From Psychrobacter aquaticus CMS 56 (GTDB taxonomy: Bacteria > Pseudomonadota > Gammaproteobacteria > Pseudomonadales > Moraxellaceae): a stretch of 64,000 bases of DNA. Shown piece by piece: positions 25,450 through 34,429 of this stretch; the stretch's first letter is position 1; the number at the start of each line of letters is the position of its first letter. A program made the position numbers and the translations under genes. Under the pieces are notes generated by a model. The model had not been told where the DNA came from and did not search any database. It saw only the letters and a program-made list of their open reading frames with translations. The stretch covers positions 1 to 64,000 of the forward strand of contig NZ_AUSW01000035.1 of assembly GCF_000471625.1 (NCBI RefSeq), written 5' to 3'.

Positions 25450-25482
25450 TAATGATAACATTAATGATTATTGTTATCATTA
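25450..25482. promoter_or_regulatory. Strong Fur-box-type palindrome upstream of the FhuA/FoxA-like receptor
   Basis: TAATGATAACA (25450-25460) and TGTTATCATTA (25472-25482) are perfect 11-bp inverted arms. The AT-rich centre itself contains another ATGATTATT half-site, so two overlapping Fur boxes can be drawn. It sits 63 bases from the receptor start codon, a normal place for iron repression. Confidence 0.8.
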
Positions 25483-26005
25483 AAAACTTACAGTGAGAGA
25501 GCTTTGAGAAGGATCAGAAATACTGAGTAATGAGGTTTTTATAATGAGATGTAGTGAGATCAGTATAAAAAGGAGTCAGTGGGACTGGAATGCTTATCTT
25601 TAAACGAGAAGTTTCGCCACATCGAGCTGCAATGCAACGGCATAGCACGCAAGAAAAATTTATACCCGTTCAGCATTGGAATATAATGTATCTGTTTTAT
25701 TTAGCATCGACTGTAGCGGATGCAGGTGACAAAATTAATATCGTTTAAAACCATATGATTAGGTCAAAAATATTTGAGATCATAAGAATCACTAGTGATT
25801 GAGAGTGGTGTTCAAATAGGTTTTCTCGTATGATGCAATCGTTATTATAGGCAGCTTATTGGTCTAAAAGTTATTCAAGGCATGTTGTTTTTATCTTAAA
25901 CGGCTATCAATCTCAAAAATACGATTTTCCGCGTTAAAATCGTTTGGCCTACCATGTGTAGTACTCATACTCGTTTTCTTTGCTACTCTGATTTTTGAGA
26001 TTGGT
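25483..26005. other. Long intergenic region between divergent iron-uptake genes
   Basis: About 520 bases without a credible gene. It contains one copy of a dispersed repeat (25620-25680) and presumably the promoter of the PepSY gene at 26006. No second Fur box is evident close to that gene. Confidence 0.45.
25620..25680 (-). repeat. Dispersed intergenic repeat, copy B
   Basis: Read on the minus strand, AAATTTTTCT (25652-25661) is followed by a GC-richer middle and then GCAGCTCGATG (25620-25630). The same blocks occur in the same order at 31981-32017 on the plus strand, with small length differences between them. Both copies lie in intergenic regions beside siderophore genes. Confidence 0.5.
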
Positions 26006-27523
26006 ATGGCTATAAAGGTCAAATTTATGAATAGGCAAGCACGTCAACCCACTGAAAATCAACGCTATTTTACGGTATGGCGTTGGCATTTTTATGCTGG
26101 AATGTTTGTCGCACCTTTTTTGATTGTTTTAGCGTGTACCGCGCTTGGCATGTTGTTTATGTCCAACACCGCAGGCCGAGACCATGATCGCTTAACCATT
26201 GTGGTTCCAGAATCGACTGTACCAGCGCCTATTTCTACCCAAGCCAAAAGTGCGCTTACGGCTTTACCTGACAGTACGCTTGTCAAATATATCGCGCCTC
26301 GTGATACAGACACAGTGGCTTTGTTTCAGGTCAAATCCGTAGATCAGGACACGATGGTGGCGGTGAATCCTTATACGGCTGCTGTCGTTGACAGTACACC
26401 GACTAATGATAATTTATATTACACTTTTGATAGTATTCACAGTGACTTGTTGCTCGGCAAAGTTGGGGATTATCTCCTAGAAACCGCTGCATCATTGACG
26501 ATACTAATGATTTTAACGGGTTGGTATTTATGGTGGCAAAAACGCAAGTCACTAAAAAGCATGTTGATTCCTGATGACCATATTAATCGTCAGACAAAAC
26601 GCTCATTGTTTCGTACCATTCATGCGACTCTAGGTAGTTGGATCTCTGTGTTGCTGCTGTTTTTTTGTATTTCGGGTATGGCATGGGCGGGCGTGTGGGG
26701 CGAGAGAGTGGTGCAAGCGTGGAGTCAGTTTCCGGCGGGCAAGTGGGGCGTTGCACCTATGCCTGTGTCTATTGACCACAGCCAACATCATGCTGGTATG
26801 AATGAGTCTGCGCCAGCACCACACGTTCATGGTTCAACGTCCGCTGATATGCCCACGCACGGCAGTGTGTTAAATGCGGGCAAAGCCAAAGAAGTGCCTT
26901 GGGTGCTTGAATTGACGCCGATGCCGGTATCAGGAACGACCATGGGTGAGCATGGTATTGCGCCCAACATACCTATTATGATTGATATGGTAGACCAATA
27001 TGCTCGTGAAATTGGCCTTGAAGGTCGTTATCAATTGAATTTACCACAAGGCAGTACGGGTGTTTGGACAGTGAGTCAAGACTCCATGAGCTATGATATG
27101 AGCAGCCCAACGGCTGATCGCACAGTACATATTGACCGCTATTCAGGTAACGTATTGGCTGATATTCGTTTTGATGATTACAATGCTTTTGGCAAGTTTA
27201 TGGCAGCAGGCGCTGCGATTCATATGGGCACACTCGGATGGTGGAGTGTGCTGGCCAATGTCTTGTTTTGTCTGTCTGTCATTGCCATTTGTGTGAGTGG
27301 TTATGTCATGTGGTGGCAGCGTCGCCCTCGTGGTATCAATGAAAGCCGCGGCCTAAATCCACCAGCACGTGGTCAGCGATTGTCTGTATGGTGGCCGTTT
27401 GCTATTGTTTTATTGGCAGTGGCAGTCATCTTCCCAACCGCCATCATCGCTATTGTCGTCATTGGATTATTAGATTTTGTGTTGATATCTCGGGTGGGAT
27501 TTTTACAGAAACTGTTAAAATAG
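26006..27523 (+). CDS. PepSY-associated membrane protein (PiuB/FoxB-like, siderophore-iron reduction)
   Basis: 505 residues with the PepSY_TM layout. A first membrane helix lies near residues 28-50 (FYAGMFVAPFLIVLACTALG), with periplasmic PepSY-like stretches and helices near 150-175 and 205-230. A His/Met-rich loop (DHSQHHAGM, PHVHGSTSADMPTHG, about 255-285) is followed by two or three C-terminal helices. Proteins of this family take part in periplasmic reduction or release of siderophore iron (FoxB, PiuB). The His-rich loop suggests metal or heme contact. The start may be 26006 or the ATG at 26027, which has AAGG upstream. It is divergent from the FhuA/FoxA-like receptor and ends at a strong terminator. 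Confidence 0.85.
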   Translation: MAIKVKFMNRQARQPTENQRYFTVWRWHFYAGMFVAPFLIVLACTALGMLFMSNTAGRDHDRLTIVVPESTVPAPISTQAKSALTALPDSTLVKYIAPRDTDTVALFQVKSVDQDTMVAVNPYTAAVVDSTPTNDNLYYTFDSIHSDLLLGKVGDYLLETAASLTILMILTGWYLWWQKRKSLKSMLIPDDHINRQTKRSLFRTIHATLGSWISVLLLFFCISGMAWAGVWGERVVQAWSQFPAGKWGVAPMPVSIDHSQHHAGMNESAPAPHVHGSTSADMPTHGSVLNAGKAKEVPWVLELTPMPVSGTTMGEHGIAPNIPIMIDMVDQYAREIGLEGRYQLNLPQGSTGVWTVSQDSMSYDMSSPTADRTVHIDRYSGNVLADIRFDDYNAFGKFMAAGAAIHMGTLGWWSVLANVLFCLSVIAICVSGYVMWWQRRPRGINESRGLNPPARGQRLSVWWPFAIVLLAVAVIFPTAIIAIVVIGLLDFVLISRVGFLQKLLK

Positions 27524-27560
27524 AAGAGTACATTTAATAAGTGTTTTTTTGAATGTAAGA

Positions 27561-27592
27561 AGGGGCATCTGTCTAATGGATGCCCCTTTTTT
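27561..27592 (+). terminator. Strong rho-independent terminator after the PepSY gene
   Basis: GGGGCATC / GATGCCCC stem with a 9-base loop followed by TTTTTT. It also separates the convergent ABC exporter gene. Confidence 0.9.
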
Positions 27593-27625
27593 GCTATCGT
27601 CATTGCTTTGTTTTTAGCACTGGTA

Positions 27626-29338
27626 TTATTTCAACATCGAGATTGCATCGGCACTGGCACGCTGTCGTTCTTCAGCGTTTAACTCGATTAGCTTGCCTTC
27701 TTTCATGAGTAACAATCGATCTGCATGCTCAAAATAGCTGTCATCATGACTAATGATGAATAGGGTTTTGCCTAGGGCTTTGAGCTCGGGAATCAGTGTT
27801 TGATAGAATACTCTGCGAAAAGCAGGGTCTTGGTCAGCAGCCCATTCATCCAGTAACAGTATGTCCTTATGTTCCGCTACGGAAATCAGCATGGCCAATC
27901 GTTTACGTTGTCCTTGCGATAACTTGTCGGTAGACAAACGATGGTCGGTCACACTGACTTTGTCTTGTAGGTTTAACTTGTGCAACCATGTGTTCACCAG
28001 CGTCATATCAGGATCATTGCCATGACTGCCGATAAGCTGTTTAAACAAATGCTGATCGCTAAAAATGGCAGAAAATAACTGTCGATAATCGGCATTGTTC
28101 TGTGAGTCAATCAGTTGTTTGTCTATGTGTACAGAACCCGTGGTAGGCGTAAAAAGCCCCGTCATGATTTTTGCAAGGGTGGATTTGCCGCTACCATTCG
28201 CACCTATCAAAAACACCACATCGCCACGTCTTAAGGTTAGATTGACATCTTTTAATATATGGTTGGCGTGAGTTGTATTTTTTGTCCCTGAGACAGGTGT
28301 ATCAGAGTGATTGTTTTCGTACCGGTAGTGAATATCGGTCAAAGAAATGGATTGCCAGTCTTTTACCGCAACATCCGTGGCAAATTCTGCTTGATAATCG
28401 GCCAGTGCTAAAGATTGGATTTTGTCTAGCGCCACTTGTGCTGTTTGTAGGGTTGGATAAGCACCTACAGCATGTAGCAGCGGCGATTGTACGAACAAAA
28501 TTGTTAAGGAGAAAGTAGTAGCGACCGCAATAGGTATATCAAGATAATTAGACACCGCAAACACCACGCCAATCGCTGCAAACATCATGATGTTTGACCA
28601 ATTCACTGCTGATAAATGAAACGTATCAGACTTGACCACGGTATTTTCGTACGATTTGGCATGCGTCAAAAAATCGGTTTTGTATAACTTTTCAGCGCGG
28701 TGTTGATTGAGGGCTAGCTCCTTGCGGCCTTCTATGATGGATTCATAGTCTTGATATAAAAGATCGTTAATGTCTCGCAGTTCTGTCAGATGCGCATAAA
28801 CATGCTTGACTAAAATGGTACTGATCCAAATCGTCATAGCAATCCAAAACATGACAATCAAAAGTAATGGCAGCGATAGCCAACCCAGATAAAGAGCGAC
28901 ACCCACCGATAAGATAATACCTTGTACCAGCTCTGGCATACGCACAAAAGCCACCGTGATGGATTGGATATCTGAGGACAGGCTGGCGAGTAACCGTGCA
29001 CTACCCAAATGATCTATTTGCGGCACGCTGGTATCGATGATTTGTTTGACCAGTTTGGTTCTAAGCTCATAAACAAACTTGTGCCCCAAACGTGTCAATG
29101 CATACTGCGATACAAAAGTCGTGACCAGTAGCATTACCACCAAGGCAGCAAAGTAGCCCAAACTTACCCATGATAAAGTGTTGAAAACAGGTTGGCTAAT
29201 AAAGGTGTGGTTGATATAAGCGATGATGCCCACACTGACCGCTGCATTCACCAAATTAAGTAAAATGACTTTAAGAAAAGGCAGACGATAGTGTGCCCAA
29301 ATCATATGATATAAAGAAGCTGTAGCGCGAGAGGACAT
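27626..29338 (-). CDS. Cyclic-peptide/siderophore ABC exporter, fused permease and ATPase (SyrD/PvdE/YojI type)
   Basis: 570 residues. The first 310 or so form a six-helix exporter membrane domain. The ATPase follows, with Walker A GANGSGKST, the signature LSQGQRKRLAML (Gln in place of the usual second Gly), Walker B ILLLDEWAADQDP and a switch His in IISHDDSY. The DEWAADQDP form is characteristic of the SyrD/PvdE/YojI group. Members of this group export cyclic lipopeptides, pyoverdine precursors or microcin J25. No peptide synthetase or other biosynthetic gene is in the window, so here it may export a scavenged siderophore after iron removal, or expel toxic siderophore-antibiotics. It lies 158 bases downstream of a TonB receptor gene on the same strand, with a terminator-like hairpin between. 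Confidence 0.85.
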   Translation of the reverse strand: MSSRATASLYHMIWAHYRLPFLKVILLNLVNAAVSVGIIAYINHTFISQPVFNTLSWVSLGYFAALVVMLLVTTFVSQYALTRLGHKFVYELRTKLVKQIIDTSVPQIDHLGSARLLASLSSDIQSITVAFVRMPELVQGIILSVGVALYLGWLSLPLLLIVMFWIAMTIWISTILVKHVYAHLTELRDINDLLYQDYESIIEGRKELALNQHRAEKLYKTDFLTHAKSYENTVVKSDTFHLSAVNWSNIMMFAAIGVVFAVSNYLDIPIAVATTFSLTILFVQSPLLHAVGAYPTLQTAQVALDKIQSLALADYQAEFATDVAVKDWQSISLTDIHYRYENNHSDTPVSGTKNTTHANHILKDVNLTLRRGDVVFLIGANGSGKSTLAKIMTGLFTPTTGSVHIDKQLIDSQNNADYRQLFSAIFSDQHLFKQLIGSHGNDPDMTLVNTWLHKLNLQDKVSVTDHRLSTDKLSQGQRKRLAMLISVAEHKDILLLDEWAADQDPAFRRVFYQTLIPELKALGKTLFIISHDDSYFEHADRLLLMKEGKLIELNAEERQRASADAISMLK

Positions 29339-29382
29339 AGTGACTCAGTAATAGAATGAATTTTACGTATTTTTTATGGCAT

Positions 29383-29413
29383 AAAAGGGAGTAGGTCGCG
29401 CCTAATCCCTTTT
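29383..29413. terminator. Hairpin terminator after the second TonB receptor gene
   Basis: Minus strand AAAAGGGATTAGG pairs with CCTACTCCCTTTT (one mismatch) around CGCGA. The A/T flanks allow use from both strands. It may reduce read-through into the ABC exporter gene. Confidence 0.6.
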
Positions 29414-29445
29414 ATTGAAATCGTATAAGTATGGTTCAACCGTAC

Positions 29446-29509
29446 GTCTTAAAAACTGTGAGTTTTAAAAGCTGTATGTTTTAAAAACCATGCGTCTTAA
29501 AAGTCGAAA
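29446..29509. repeat. Four imperfect 16-bp tandem repeats at a gene end
   Basis: Units starting at 29446, 29462, 29478 and 29494 each begin G(T/C)CTTAAAA or GTTTTAAAA, with variable last six bases. The fourth unit includes the TAA stop (29497-29499) and last codons of the TonB receptor. The other three therefore look like decayed duplications of the gene's end. Confidence 0.6.
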
Positions 29510-31800
29510 GTCGCTGACACTTTTAAGGCAGTGGGTTCACCTGCATTTAAGTAGCCAGCATCTGCATAACCGCCCACTGATTGCCAGTAATCTTCACCAG
29601 TGACATTCGTCACCATGCCTTTCAATGTGACATCTTGTCCTGCCAGCATAGTTTTATAGCGAGCACCAAGGTCTAGCGTGGTATAGCCATCAACCTTTAA
29701 GGTGTTGGCATTATCCGCATAACGAGCACCTGTATGGATAACGTCGCCTGTCAATGTTAATCCTTCGACTGCTGCTAAATCATACTCTAGGTTGACGTTG
29801 CTTTGTAGTGTAGGTAAACCAATGACTCGATTGCCGTCTAACATGACATTACCTGTGTCTTTTTGTTTGGCACTTAAATAACTGACACCCGCGATTAGGC
29901 GCATGTTTTCGCTTGGACTACCAAAGACTGATAATTCAGCTCCTTGATGACGATTTTTACCATCTGCCGCAAAGGTATTGGTGTCATCAATATAAGCACG
30001 TGCTGCATCAATACGGAATACAGCTAGGCTACTGCCAATCGTACCATTGTCATACTTAACGCCTACTTCCGTTTGCTCACTGACATAAGGGGCTAAGTCT
30101 TGTCCTGCATTGGTGACTGGATTACCGCCATTCTCTAGAGGTGCTCTTGATCCTGAAGTTAGGCTTTCGATATAGTTGCCATAAATAGACCAGTCCATGC
30201 TAGGTTGATAGACGATTCCAACACTTGGTGTCCATTTGCTTTCGTCATAATTAGCAGTTTGCGCTTGAGTATTAGGGTCATAGCTGGCTGTTTCTATGTT
30301 TTGATGACGCACACCCAAGGTAGTTTTTAGTTTGTCATCGAACATAGATATCGTGTCTGCCAGCGCAAAGCTTCGCAGTTGTTTTTCATTCGTTAGTGTT
30401 GGATTGTCTGCGTTACCAGCGAAAACGGCGGTATCTGACCAGCTATTATCGCGATAGTCAGTGGGGCGATATAAATTAGTGGCCAGCTGGTTACCAAAAT
30501 CAAAAGCATAAGCGCCTTTTTCTTCTTGATCATACAGGTCTGCGGCTATTACCCAGTCATGATCAATCGTACCCGTTTGCCATTGACCACGCAGACCAAG
30601 CTCGGCACTCTGTACTTTATCTTCTCGGATATTATCAAAGCGATAAACAGATCCAGTGCCATCGGTATTAGATACCGTAAGATTCGCTAAAGAGTTGTCT
30701 TCGTCGCTAATTCTAGCTCCATAAGCACCATAAGCAGTGATATTATCATTTAAGTCATATTCGCCTCTAATCGTACCAAACACATCTTCTTCGTTTGAAT
30801 ACGTCCAAGGCTGCGCCCAGTTTTTTGATCCTTTCGGAGCATTCGGCACTCCAGCAACACCCGCAAGCGTGACACTAGGACGAGTTTCTTTCAGCTTATT
30901 ATCCTGCCAACCTAAGTCTGCTGATAGTCGATACTGATCGCCTCTATAGTCCAGACCAAAAGCCGCTAGACCTAAGGTTGAGGATTCGTCATCGATTGCG
31001 CTGTCGCCATCTTGATAAGCGGCATTGAAGCGCACACCAAAAGCATCCTCTGCACCGAACCGATCACTAACATCTACCGCCACTTTGCCTTGATCGCCTT
31101 GACCATAACCGAGAGTCACCTCACGCAATGGCTCATTACCAGCGCGTTTTGGTAGCAGATTAATCGTACCGCCAGCGTTACCACCGCTGGGTGCCGCACC
31201 ATTTAGCATAGCAGAGGCGCCGCGCTGCACTTCCACACGCTCGAACAGTTCAGTCGCGATATACTGTCTCGGTAATATACCGTATAGACCATTGAACATG
31301 GTGTCATCGGAGGTCGTGATAAAGCCGCGCATAAAATAGGCTTCTTGAAAGTTACCAAAGCCTCTGGCAACACGCACAGTGGGATCTTTTTTGAGCAGGT
31401 CGCCCACACTTTGTGCTTGCTGGTTGGTGATGTATTCATTGGTGTATGAGACGGTAGAGAAGGGCGTATCCATAATATCTTGATTGCCCAAGAGCCCAAC
31501 TCGGCTTCCCGTTGCGACTTGCTCGCCTGCGTAGGCACTCGGTAGGCCATCCGCTGACGCATCTGCACTACTGGTCACCACAATAGTATCCAGCACAACA
31601 CTAGGCTCAGCTGATTGGTTATCGGTATTGATATCTGTTTGTGCCCATGCCGCTTGGCTTGCCCCAAGTATCACTACCGAGGTGGATAAGTAGGATGAGC
31701 ACAAGAATTTGAATGAGCGTGGCTGACGAGATACAGTGGAAGCATCACGGCGAAATAGAGCAGAGTATAAGCGAGACAGTTGCATGAATGTTTCCAGCAT
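29497..31800 (-). CDS. TonB-dependent siderophore receptor
   Basis: 767 residues with a long signal region (hydrophobic FLCSSYLSTSVVILGASQAAWA, split here as about residues 32-53). Next come a TonB-box-like LDTIVVTS, a plug (VGDLLKKDPTVRVARGFGNF, MRGFITTSDDTMFNGLYG, VEVQRGASAMLNGAAPSGG) and a 22-strand-type barrel ending in ATFDF. The plug text TGSRVGLLGNQDIMDTPFS recalls the family containing FiuA and similar hydroxamate/ferrichrome receptors, but the ligand is not assigned. ATG 31785 (MQLSRLYS) has GGAAAC upstream and may be a better start than 31800. A Fur box lies 20-40 bases upstream. Outer membrane. Confidence 0.88.
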   Translation of the reverse strand: MLETFMQLSRLYSALFRRDASTVSRQPRSFKFLCSSYLSTSVVILGASQAAWAQTDINTDNQSAEPSVVLDTIVVTSSADASADGLPSAYAGEQVATGSRVGLLGNQDIMDTPFSTVSYTNEYITNQQAQSVGDLLKKDPTVRVARGFGNFQEAYFMRGFITTSDDTMFNGLYGILPRQYIATELFERVEVQRGASAMLNGAAPSGGNAGGTINLLPKRAGNEPLREVTLGYGQGDQGKVAVDVSDRFGAEDAFGVRFNAAYQDGDSAIDDESSTLGLAAFGLDYRGDQYRLSADLGWQDNKLKETRPSVTLAGVAGVPNAPKGSKNWAQPWTYSNEEDVFGTIRGEYDLNDNITAYGAYGARISDEDNSLANLTVSNTDGTGSVYRFDNIREDKVQSAELGLRGQWQTGTIDHDWVIAADLYDQEEKGAYAFDFGNQLATNLYRPTDYRDNSWSDTAVFAGNADNPTLTNEKQLRSFALADTISMFDDKLKTTLGVRHQNIETASYDPNTQAQTANYDESKWTPSVGIVYQPSMDWSIYGNYIESLTSGSRAPLENGGNPVTNAGQDLAPYVSEQTEVGVKYDNGTIGSSLAVFRIDAARAYIDDTNTFAADGKNRHQGAELSVFGSPSENMRLIAGVSYLSAKQKDTGNVMLDGNRVIGLPTLQSNVNLEYDLAAVEGLTLTGDVIHTGARYADNANTLKVDGYTTLDLGARYKTMLAGQDVTLKGMVTNVTGEDYWQSVGGYADAGYLNAGEPTALKVSATFDF

Positions 31801-31820
31801 GTTTGGTTTAAATGCTTATT

Positions 31821-31842
31821 ATAATGATAATTGTTTTCATTT
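31821..31842. promoter_or_regulatory. Fur-box-like sequence upstream of the second TonB receptor
   Basis: ATAATGATAATTGTTTTCAT matches the Fur consensus (GATAATGATAATCATTATC) at most positions and lies about 20 bases from the receptor start codon. Confidence 0.75.
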
Positions 31843-31970
31843 CAATAACATTGCCACATTAAGTGTGAACCTATCTGTCAAGAATACAGAGTGTCATGCA
31901 GATTGCAGCTTTGCTCAGGGTATAGTTTGCAAAATATAGTCGGTGAAAAGTAATATCGGTACAACACGTA

Positions 31971-32040
31971 CTGCTGGTGCAAATTTTTCTGGCTTGCTGT
32001 GCTTGCGCAGCTCGATGCTACAAAAAATTGATACCAGCAG
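31971..32040 (+). repeat. Dispersed intergenic repeat, copy A, with long hairpin
   Basis: The left arm (31971-31988, CTGCTGGTGCAAATTTTT) pairs with the right arm (32022-32040, ending ACCAGCAG) with few mismatches, enclosing the conserved core. Inside, AAATTTTTCT and GCAGCTCGATG are shared with copy B at 25620-25680 on the other strand. This looks like a small non-autonomous palindromic element rather than a terminator. Confidence 0.55.
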
Positions 32041-32088
32041 CACTGGCGCAACTTTAAGGTTTTTCAACTATATGTAAAAAACCAACGG

Positions 32089-33255
32089 TCATTGCGCGCG
32101 CCAATAGACTTTTAACACCATATCCTGACGCGATAAGTCTAAGGTTGTCTTTAGTTGTTTTCTTAATGATTTGACCTCTGTGGCTTCAAGTGCGCCCCAT
32201 ACTTTGCCGATTTTGAGTGGCAATATTGTTAATGAGGTATTTAATAGGGCGGATATTTGTTCAGCAAGGTTGGCCGTTGGCGTATTAACTATATGTAGTA
32301 AATTGTTTTGTAAAAAATGCGCATCATGGCGTAATGGGTCGCTCAGTCTTAGCTCCTGTAGATAATTTATATCCTCTGGATCGTTTGTGATGGCAATAAC
32401 AAGGGGCGGTAGTGGGTTTTGCCAATTCTCTAATAAATGAGCCACGGTAGGCAAAGACGTTTCATCACAGATGAGTAAACATTGACCGTCAGTGAGGTGT
32501 TCTGTATTTTCGGGATACTCACGCATGCTCTTGATTTGCATGTCAGGGCTGAGAGAACGCGCCCAGTTACCGCCTGGCGTATCACCATGAACATAGACAT
32601 CTATCCACGCTTGGACAGAGGCGCTGTCTGAATCTTGCCATGCTTTTCGTAACGTGTAATAACGCTGCAACGGCTTAGCATGGTTTTCTGATGGTTCGGT
32701 TGAGGCCGATAAGACGGTTGGATTCAGCTCAAACAAATAGGCATATCCTGCATGATTCAGTGGAGTATGCTCGGGTGCGGTGACGACCAGTCGGTATAGA
32801 TTAGGGCTGGCATAATAACCGTCAATCACGGTAAAACGTTGCTCTTGAAGTGTGACCGTGCGCTTACCAAGCTTACGGGCGGACATTTGTAATAACGTTA
32901 TATATTGTTCTTGTAGCGTGGTTGAATCGCTGATAGGTGCTATAAAGTGAATAAAATACTGACTGATGAGGGCTTCGGATTTTTGGGCAATGTGGTCACT
33001 GACAAGGTTTTGATCTCGATGCGCATCGTCCGCAATTTTAGAGTAATAAATGGTTGCAACCTCTAGCAATAGACCATCGGCATAGATTTCTTTTACCGAT
33101 GTCACGTCATACTCACTCACTGATATGTCGGTAAATGCATTGACAAACATAGCAAGCTCATCTTGATGCTCTTCATTCACATGGTTGATAAATTGGTCTT
33201 TATCAACCATGGCTAACGGTATTTTACTGAGGTGCTGAGCAAGCGGTTGAGCCAT
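32089..33255 (-). CDS. Siderophore-interacting protein with N-terminal DUF2470-like domain
   Basis: 388 residues. The N-terminal 110 or so residues (DQFINHVNEEHQDELAMFVN, then EIYADGLLLEV) match the DUF2470 type found fused to heme/iron flavin enzymes. The rest is a SIP-family flavin reductase: an FAD-barrel with RYYTLRKAW, DVYVHGDTPGGNWARSL, and an NAD(P)H-binding domain with CLLICDETSLPTVAHLLE and VWGALEATEVKSLRKQL. It would reduce ferric siderophores in the cytosol. It is larger than the SIP at 22357 because of the extra domain. It lies on the same strand as the second TonB receptor, upstream of it, with a 41-bp palindromic Fur-like site 186 bases upstream of its own start. Confidence 0.85.
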   Translation of the reverse strand: MAQPLAQHLSKIPLAMVDKDQFINHVNEEHQDELAMFVNAFTDISVSEYDVTSVKEIYADGLLLEVATIYYSKIADDAHRDQNLVSDHIAQKSEALISQYFIHFIAPISDSTTLQEQYITLLQMSARKLGKRTVTLQEQRFTVIDGYYASPNLYRLVVTAPEHTPLNHAGYAYLFELNPTVLSASTEPSENHAKPLQRYYTLRKAWQDSDSASVQAWIDVYVHGDTPGGNWARSLSPDMQIKSMREYPENTEHLTDGQCLLICDETSLPTVAHLLENWQNPLPPLVIAITNDPEDINYLQELRLSDPLRHDAHFLQNNLLHIVNTPTANLAEQISALLNTSLTILPLKIGKVWGALEATEVKSLRKQLKTTLDLSRQDMVLKVYWRAQ

Positions 33256-33440
33256 AAAGTTTCATCCAAGCCAAAATCAAATAACCGTTGAGTCACTGTC
33301 AAGTCACTGAGTAACTGGTATCTAAAAATTTAAAGTAATAAAGTAATGAAGAGTATAGATAAAAATCAAAGGTGAAAAATGAGCCAATGACTGATAAGCG
33401 TAATAGAGATACATGCATTAATAAGTGTTGAGAACGGCGT

Positions 33441-33481
33441 AAATTATAGATGTTATTGATAACCATTACCATCTATAATTT
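33441..33481. promoter_or_regulatory. 41-bp inverted repeat with Fur-like centre between divergent iron genes
   Basis: Perfect 12-bp arms AAATTATAGATG (33441-33452) and CATCTATAATTT (33470-33481) flank a 17-base centre containing GATAACCATTACC, which resembles a Fur box. The site is about midway between the SIP gene (start 33255) and the metal transporter gene (start 33645). It could act on both promoters or be a cruciform-forming element. Confidence 0.55.
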
Positions 33482-33644
33482 TATTATGTTAATCCGTATG
33501 TATGTCAAAGCATCATCCGTGGTCTAAAAAACCATGGCATGGTGGTTGATTGATATAAAGATGCTATAGCAGACTCCATTTAAAAGGAATACAGTACTAG
33601 CACTAGGATACGTCAATTTTCTGTCTATATCTTTTGAGGATTTT

Positions 33645-34343
33645 ATGCATCATTCTATTCATGATGAAGCACATTTGAGCAATCGCAATCATTGGTTGAG
33701 GGCAGCAGTGCTGGGTGCGAATGATGGTTTGATTTCGACAGCCAGTCTATTGGTTGGGGTAGCTGCTGCCAGTACGAGCAGTCAGACATTGCTGTTGACT
33801 GGCATGGCCGCGTTGACCGCAGGGGCGTTGTCGATGGCTGCTGGCGAGTATATTTCTGTCTCATCACAAGCGGATACCGAAAAGGCAGATCTCGATAAAG
33901 AGAGGCATGAGCTGACGCATAATGCTGAGCGTGAGCTGCTAGAGCTCACAAAAATTTATGAGGCGCGAGGGCTGGAGCATGATTTGGCACATCAAGTTGC
34001 TGTGAGCTTGACTGAGCACAATGCACTTGAGGCGCATGCTCGTGATGAGATAGGCTTAACGGATCTTAGCCAAGCGAAGCCCATTCATGCATCAGTTGCT
34101 TCGGGGCTATCATTTGTGGCTGGGGCGATACTACCGATTATCGGGATATTACTATTGCCAGCGGAAACGCTGGTCTGGTCACTGGGATCCTTGACGATAG
34201 TGGGTTTAATGTTGCTGGGGATAGTCTCTGCTCGCTTGGGCGGTGCGCCTGTTGTTCCTGCGACGACGAGAGTAGTGGTTTGGGGTGTGCTCGCCATGCT
34301 TGCAACTTCGTTGATAGGTCATTTGTTTGGCGTGGCAGTTTAA
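33645..34343 (+). CDS. VIT/CCC1-family Fe2+/Mn2+ transporter
   Basis: 232 residues. The start HHSIHDEAHLSNRNHWLRAAVLGANDGL has the family hallmark LGANDGLISTASLLVG, then ALSMAAGEYISVSSQAD in the second helix region. A charged cytosolic helical domain (about 75-130) with Glu/His-rich heptads (ERHELTHNAERELLELTKIY) is the metal-binding domain of VIT proteins. Three C-terminal helices follow. It would move ferrous iron or manganese out of the cytosol in exchange for protons. Next to iron uptake genes and a Fur-like site, it may act as a safety valve. It is a single gene with GAGGA before the ATG. Confidence 0.9.
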   Translation: MHHSIHDEAHLSNRNHWLRAAVLGANDGLISTASLLVGVAAASTSSQTLLLTGMAALTAGALSMAAGEYISVSSQADTEKADLDKERHELTHNAERELLELTKIYEARGLEHDLAHQVAVSLTEHNALEAHARDEIGLTDLSQAKPIHASVASGLSFVAGAILPIIGILLLPAETLVWSLGSLTIVGLMLLGIVSARLGGAPVVPATTRVVVWGVLAMLATSLIGHLFGVAV

Positions 34344-34429
34344 ATGTAAATTCATTTCTAATTAAAAATGCAGTCGTGCTGGGATAAATTTTTTGTCGCA
34401 CTTAACCTCAATTAAATTCGGAAACAACC

